A stretch of DNA of 10,268 bases from Flavobacteriales bacterium UBA6049 (GTDB lineage: Bacteria; Bacteroidota; Bacteroidia; Flavobacteriales_G; Salibacteraceae): assembly GCA_002429085.1 (NCBI GenBank), contig DIYR01000191.1, positions 1-10,268 of the forward strand. The letters are read 5' to 3'. This document shows positions 7,364-10,268 of this stretch, piece by piece. Every line of letters starts with the position of its first letter. Position 1 is the stretch's first letter. Under the pieces are notes generated by a model, which worked only from the letters and a program-made list of their open reading frames with translations, was not told the DNA's origin and did no database searches. The translations under genes and the position numbers were made by a program.

Positions 7364-8017
7364 ATGATTACAAAAAACCTCACCCACAACCACTTTTTGT
7401 ATACCAAGGAATGGGAATCGCTTGCCGAAATACAACATCCACAAAAGAACTTGGTGATTCTGGAACGTACCATTACGACTGATCTTCAGGATTTTCTTTT
7501 CTTATTACAAAAAGAATCACAAGTACCTACTATCCAGGAAACGCTCCCACTTCATCGTATCAAATCTACCTTTCAACAACACCTGCAAAAATTTTATCAT
7601 CTCAATGTATATGGCTATCAGGCATTGATAGAAGATGTATACCAATTGGCCCAGCAATTTTCTCAGCTTGTACAACAACGGACAATCAAGGTTTATTTTA
7701 CTAAAATTGAAGATTCTATGTGCCGTCTTTTCCATACTGACGCCAATGAACTTCGATTATTGTGTACTTACTGGGGCAAAGGTACCCAATGGATAGACAA
7801 TCAAAATATTCGCCCTATTACTCATGGTGCCAACTCTAATGCAGAACGAGTAAAAGATTTGTCTAAGGTGTTTAGTGTTAAACCGTATGACGTAGCCATT
7901 CTAAAGGGAGCCCTGCATGACCATATCGCCACCAACGCTCTGATGCACCGAAGCCCTCCTCTAGAAAAAAACGAATGCCGCTTGCTCCTCAGACTAGATA
8001 TCGAGAGTACGATATAA
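7364..8017 (+). CDS. DUF1826 domain-containing protein
   Basis: The 217-residue protein matches DUF1826, a family of unknown biochemistry often found beside COG0523 GTPases in Zur-controlled loci. The diagnostic part is in the second half: residues 120-143 (CRLFHTDANELRLLCTY, then WGKGTQW) and a C-terminal block 177-212 (VAILKG, then MHRSPP, then RLLLRLD). His124-x-Asp126 followed by His195 resembles the metal triad of a double-stranded beta-helix, cupin or 2-oxoglutarate oxygenase fold; this is inference from motif order only. No signal peptide or membrane segment is present. The ATG at 7364 lies 14 bp after the operator. It is the first gene of the operon, 66 bp before zigA. Confidence 0.9.
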   Translation: MITKNLTHNHFLYTKEWESLAEIQHPQKNLVILERTITTDLQDFLFLLQKESQVPTIQETLPLHRIKSTFQQHLQKFYHLNVYGYQALIEDVYQLAQQFSQLVQQRTIKVYFTKIEDSMCRLFHTDANELRLLCTYWGKGTQWIDNQNIRPITHGANSNAERVKDLSKVFSVKPYDVAILKGALHDHIATNALMHRSPPLEKNECRLLLRLDIESTI

Positions 8018-8083
8018 TACCAGCTAGCCTATATCCCGCTGATCAACTATTAGCTTTTGAACCAATGTAAAAATATTCGATAT

Positions 8084-9277
8084 ATGAAAAAACTTCCAGT
8101 AACGGTTTTAAGCGGCTTTTTGGGAGCCGGTAAAACCACTTTACTTAACCATGTACTGCACAACAAGGCAGGCTTGCGAGTAGCCGTGATTGTAAACGAT
8201 ATGAGCGAGGTAAATGTAGATGCCCGCTTGGTAAAAGAAGGCAATACGCTCTCTCGTACCGAAGAAAAACTAATAGAGATGAGCAATGGTTGTATTTGCT
8301 GCACTCTACGCGAAGATTTGATTGAGGAGGTAGGTAAACTCGCTCAAGAAGATCGCTTTGATTATTTATTGATAGAAAGTACGGGTATATCAGAACCTCT
8401 CCCTGTGGCTCAGAGCTTTTTCTTCGATAGTCCTGAACTGAAAGTAAACCTTTCGGAAATCAGTAGGCTTGATACGTTGGTTACGGTAGTAGATGCTTAT
8501 AACTTTGCCCAAGATTTTAGTTCTCGTGATACTATTTTGGATCGGGAAATGAACGATGATCCCATGGACGATCGTACTATTGTAAACCTCCTGACTGACC
8601 AACTCGAGTTTGCCAATGTGATTATTCTTAACAAAGCCGATTTGGTAAATAAGGAGCAACTAGGTTCTCTAAAGGCGGTGATTCAGAAATTCAACCCTGA
8701 GGCAAAAATCATCGAAAGTACTTTTAGTAAAGTTGATTTAGGTCAAATTCTGGACACAAAATTGTTTGACTTTGAGCGTACTTCGCAGTCTGCTGGCTGG
8801 ATCAAAGAACTGGAACAAGAACACACTCCAGAAACGGAGGAATATGGCATCGGCTCATTTGTATTTCGTAGTAATCGGCCTTTTCACCCTGAGAGATTTT
8901 GGAAATACCTTACCAAAGACTTCTCTCCTAATATTATTCGCAGCAAAGGGTTATTTTGGATTGCTTCTCGCACCAATGATGCCTTGAATTGGTCACAAGC
9001 GGGGGCCTCATTAAGAGCCGAAAAAGCCGGTGTTTGGTGGGCCAGTGTACCGCTACAAGAGCGATTACAATATCCTGGTTATGCCGAAAATATGGACTAT
9101 CTGCAAGATAAATGGGATGATACCTTTGGCGATCGTTTGAATGAAATGGTTTTTATTGGTCAGGATATGAACGAAGCCACTATTGTACAAGACCTCACTG
9201 ATTGCTTATGTACCGATGAAGAAGTATCGGCCATGTGGGATGGTGCTTTTTTTCAGGACCCGTTTCCTAAGTGGTAA
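8084..9277 (+). CDS. zigA: COG0523 (CobW/ZigA family) GTP-dependent zinc metallochaperone
   Basis: These G3E GTPases use GTP binding and hydrolysis to move zinc to client proteins during zinc shortage. The 397 residues include Walker A GFLGAGKT (11-18), the metal-binding GCICC motif (69-73), the ESTGISEP switch/Walker B region (98-105) and the NKAD guanine-specificity motif (183-186). A CobW C-terminal domain starts near residue 260, with FRSNRPFHPERFW. Later motifs GVWWAS, GDRLNEMVFIG and DCLCTDEE are typical of the ZigA/YeiR-like branch. There is no His-rich linker. I chose the ATG at 8084 because the family N-terminus is MKKLPVTVLSGFLGAGKTT; a frame-extending TTG at 8057 adds only nonconserved residues. 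It is the second gene of an operator-controlled operon, and the divergent folE is a plausible zinc client. Confidence 0.93.
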   Translation: MKKLPVTVLSGFLGAGKTTLLNHVLHNKAGLRVAVIVNDMSEVNVDARLVKEGNTLSRTEEKLIEMSNGCICCTLREDLIEEVGKLAQEDRFDYLLIESTGISEPLPVAQSFFFDSPELKVNLSEISRLDTLVTVVDAYNFAQDFSSRDTILDREMNDDPMDDRTIVNLLTDQLEFANVIILNKADLVNKEQLGSLKAVIQKFNPEAKIIESTFSKVDLGQILDTKLFDFERTSQSAGWIKELEQEHTPETEEYGIGSFVFRSNRPFHPERFWKYLTKDFSPNIIRSKGLFWIASRTNDALNWSQAGASLRAEKAGVWWASVPLQERLQYPGYAENMDYLQDKWDDTFGDRLNEMVFIGQDMNEATIVQDLTDCLCTDEEVSAMWDGAFFQDPFPKW

Positions 9278-9295
9278 AACTTTTCTGCCTTTTTT

Positions 9296-9922
9296 ATGAT
9301 GAACCCCAAAAACTGGTTGTATATTTTACCAGTGGCATTTGCAGGTATATTTTTGTTGGGAGCACTGCCTCGGTTCTTTCAATCTAATCATTCTCCTTCG
9401 TTGACTAGCGAAGGAGACTCTTTGATACTACCCGAGGCTGAATCTACAGAAGAATTGCCTGAAGCTCAAAATACGATCCCTAGCGACAGTGTTTGTCCGG
9501 TAAACCCTGCCGACACTATCGCCAAAGGAGACACGCTTTGGAAAGCGTTTAAGCGAAAGCCTCAATCAAGCGCCTGGAAAGCTTTTTTTGACATTAAGTA
9601 TGAACACAAAGGAGCTTATGGGTATTACCCAAAGTTTACAGCCAAACATTGGCAATTTCACAACAAAGAAATTGAACTGATGGGTTATATGTACCCCCTG
9701 ACTGAGGACAAAAAGCAGACTTTCTTTATGCTTTCATTCTATCCCATTCAGCAATGTTTTTTTTGTGGGGGAGCAGGGCCTGAGTCTATCGTAGAAGTCA
9801 ATAGTTACAAGGGAATTCGCCTCAATAGTAAAAGAATTAAAGTGAAGGGTAAGCTTACGCTCAATACCAAGGTTCCGGAGCGATTGTTTTACATTTTAGA
9901 TAATGCAACACAAGTAAAGTAG
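9296..9922 (+). CDS. Membrane-anchored CxxC protein, possibly DUF3299-like
   Basis: The 208-residue protein has one N-terminal hydrophobic helix (about 7-24) without a lipobox, then an acidic Ser/Glu-rich linker (30-65). A globular domain (about 78-205) follows, likely in the periplasm. The core reads IELMGYMYPL (126-135), a hydrophobic strand FFMLSFYP and CFFCGGAGPESIVEV, with Cys154 and Cys157 forming CxxC; Cys67 lies in the linker. The order 'GY-x-x-PL, strand, Cys motif, strand' resembles the small beta-barrel domain of DUF3299 (COG3495) proteins, but the typical CIHVPPPPPNQ motif is replaced. Zinc binding or thiol chemistry at CxxC is possible. It follows zigA by 18 bp and is probably the third gene of that operon. 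Tandem ATGs at 9296 and 9299 make the exact start uncertain by one residue. Confidence 0.8.
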   Translation: MMNPKNWLYILPVAFAGIFLLGALPRFFQSNHSPSLTSEGDSLILPEAESTEELPEAQNTIPSDSVCPVNPADTIAKGDTLWKAFKRKPQSSAWKAFFDIKYEHKGAYGYYPKFTAKHWQFHNKEIELMGYMYPLTEDKKQTFFMLSFYPIQQCFFCGGAGPESIVEVNSYKGIRLNSKRIKVKGKLTLNTKVPERLFYILDNATQVK

Positions 9923-9936
9923 CAACATTAATGCTA

Positions 9937-9953
9937 ATGCAACACAATTGCAT
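9937..9953. promoter_or_regulatory. Zur-like operator, copy 2
   Basis: ATGCAAC-ACA-ATTGCAT is a 7-bp inverted repeat with a 3-bp spacer and one mismatched pair. It matches the operator at 7335-7349 in half-site sequence and spacing. It covers the TTG -33 element (9948-9950) of the next promoter, so binding would block transcription. Confidence 0.65.
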
Positions 9954-9977
9954 ATTGGCTTATTTTTTATATATTTG
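9948..9977 (+). promoter_or_regulatory. Near-consensus Bacteroidota promoter for a short transcript
   Basis: TTG at 9948-9950, a 19-bp spacer and TATATTTG at 9970-9977 match the TTG-N19-TAnnTTTG consensus. Transcription should begin near 9983. No gene follows before the terminator at 10020-10063. Confidence 0.7.
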
Positions 9978-9982
9978 CAGTA

Positions 9983-10063
9983 TAAACTACACTATTCATT
10001 TTGCACTCTCATATGCAAGACCTGGGTTTTGACACAAACAAACTGCATAAACCCGGGTTTTTT
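9983..10063 (+). ncRNA. Predicted operator-controlled small RNA of about 80 nt
   Basis: A strong promoter under a Zur-like operator and a strong intrinsic terminator bracket about 80 nt between the end of the CxxC protein gene and the next promoter. The 5' part (about 9983-10019) is AT-rich and predicted unstructured; the 3' part is the terminator hairpin with a 19-nt loop. No credible reading frame lies inside, since the only ATG (10013) opens a frame that runs through the terminator and past it. A role as a zinc-responsive regulatory RNA is inferred. The 5' end is estimated from promoter spacing. Alternatively, the hairpin may simply end the upstream operon and the promoter could be fortuitous. 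Confidence 0.45.
10020..10063 (+). terminator. Intrinsic terminator
   Basis: ACCTGGGTTT (10020-10029) pairs with AAACCCGGGT (10049-10058) as a 10-bp stem with one G-U pair. It encloses a 19-nt loop and is followed by a T run through 10063. It would end both the predicted small RNA and read-through from the DUF1826-zigA operon. Confidence 0.75.
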
Positions 10064-10080
10064 ATTGCTCACCTACGTCA

Positions 10081-10103
10081 TTGCATCAGTAATGCTGATG
10101 CAA
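10081..10103. repeat. Perfect 9-bp inverted repeat abutting operator copy 3
   Basis: TTGCATCAG (10081-10089) and CTGATGCAA (10095-10103) are exact inverted copies around 5 bases (TAATG). The right arm overlaps the left half of the operator at 10098-10114, so the same TGCAA word is shared by two overlapping palindromes. This could be a second regulator-binding register allowing cooperative binding. No T tract follows, so it is not a terminator. Confidence 0.55.
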
Positions 10104-10114
10104 CGATATTGCAT
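10098..10114. promoter_or_regulatory. Zur-like operator, copy 3
   Basis: ATGCAAC-GAT-ATTGCAT has the same half-sites and 3-bp spacer as copy 2 and covers the TTG -33 element at 10109-10111 of the following promoter. The repeated arrangement at two neighbouring promoters argues against chance. Confidence 0.65.
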
Positions 10115-10139
10115 AAATAAATTTAACTATGTATATTTG
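10109..10139 (+). promoter_or_regulatory. Promoter of the NVEALA-like peptide gene
   Basis: TTG at 10109-10111, a 20-bp spacer and TATATTTG at 10132-10139 fit the Bacteroidota consensus. Transcription would start near 10145, which falls after the ATG at 10143 begins and therefore favours the ATG at 10176 as the real start. Confidence 0.7.
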
Positions 10140-10175
10140 TTTATGTCTTCTCTTCCAAAAAAACTCTATAAGCCT

Positions 10176-10268
10176 ATGAGAAAAGTACTTCTCGTTTTGG
10201 GTGCCTGTATTGTGGTCGGAGCAAATATAGCTTTGATCACTGACCAAAAAATGTCTGAACTTTCAGTT
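10176..10268 (+). CDS. N-terminus of a short exported peptide, NVEALA-like (partial, runs off the window)
   Basis: Thirty-one residues are visible, and the frame is open at the edge. A basic start (MRKV) is followed by a hydrophobic helix (LLVLGACIVVGANIALI) and then TDQKMSELSV. NVEALA-family peptides of Bacteroidota have this layout: a short signal-like helix, a few polar residues, then M-S-(D/E)-L-x-x-x-N-V-E-A-L-A. The window stops just where that motif would begin, so the family call is a prediction. An in-frame ATG at 10143 would add MSSLPKKLYKP but lies at the predicted transcription start. The operator and promoter just upstream suggest control by the same regulator as zigA. A lipoprotein reading is less likely because the Cys lacks a proper lipobox. 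Confidence 0.55.
   Translation, partial: MRKVLLVLGACIVVGANIALITDQKMSELSV

Noticed and set aside
7264..7735. Alternative-frame open stretches over the DUF1826 gene and folE promoter
   Set aside because: They overlap a clearly conserved protein in another frame and carry no recognisable domain.
8057..8083. Upstream TTG start for the COG0523 gene
   Set aside because: The added nine residues are not conserved in the family, and the ATG at 8084 gives the standard N-terminus just before Walker A.
10013..10120. A 35-codon open frame starting at an ATG within the predicted small RNA
   Set aside because: It runs through the terminator stem, both overlapping palindromes and operator copy 3, and its product looks non-protein-like. 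The regulatory signals explain the sequence better.

Overview
The window looks like chromosome from a member of the Bacteroidota, most likely order Flavobacteriales. Three things point there: an XrtF-type exosortase with its dedicated partner protein, Bacteroidota-style promoters (TTG, about 19-20 bp, TAnnTTTG), and very weak Shine-Dalgarno signals. The sequence is AT-rich. No rRNA, tRNA, CRISPR array, insertion sequence or phage gene is visible.

Layout. Positions 1-39 are probably the last codons of an upstream gene, followed by about 300 bases with no gene. A small 86-aa EF-hand-like protein (336-596) ends at a strong bidirectional terminator (618-652). A minus-strand pair follows: an SPFH/GYF_2 protein (2919-1807) and a double zinc-ribbon protein with a C-terminal membrane anchor (1804-695), resembling the membrane-stress YdjI/YdjG partnership of Bacillus subtilis. 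Next is a second minus-strand cluster: adenine deaminase (5782-4151), exosortase XrtF (4115-3585) and its associated membrane protein (3588-3163). An unrecognised plus-strand gene (5863-6387) overlaps tail-to-tail with an 80-aa protein resembling a detached cysteinyl-tRNA synthetase tail. That 80-aa gene is translationally coupled to folE (7283-6594).

From 7284 to the right edge the window looks like a zinc-starvation locus. A perfect inverted repeat, TGCAAC-N3-GTTGCA, lies between the divergent folE and a plus-strand operon encoding DUF1826, a ZigA-type COG0523 GTPase and a membrane-anchored CxxC protein. Near-identical inverted repeats (ATGCAAC-N3-ATTGCAT) occur twice more, at 9937-9953 and 10098-10114. 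Each of these covers the -33 element of an excellent promoter. The first promoter drives only a stretch of about 80 nt that ends in an intrinsic terminator, so it predicts a small RNA. The second precedes a short exported peptide that runs off the window and looks like the start of an NVEALA-type peptide. I infer that a Fur-family repressor, most likely Zur, controls all three transcripts. The placement beside folE fits the established idea that some COG0523 GTPases supply zinc to GTP cyclohydrolase I.

The most novel candidates are the predicted zinc-responsive small RNA, the operator-controlled NVEALA-like peptide, and the standalone CysRS-tail protein coupled to folE.
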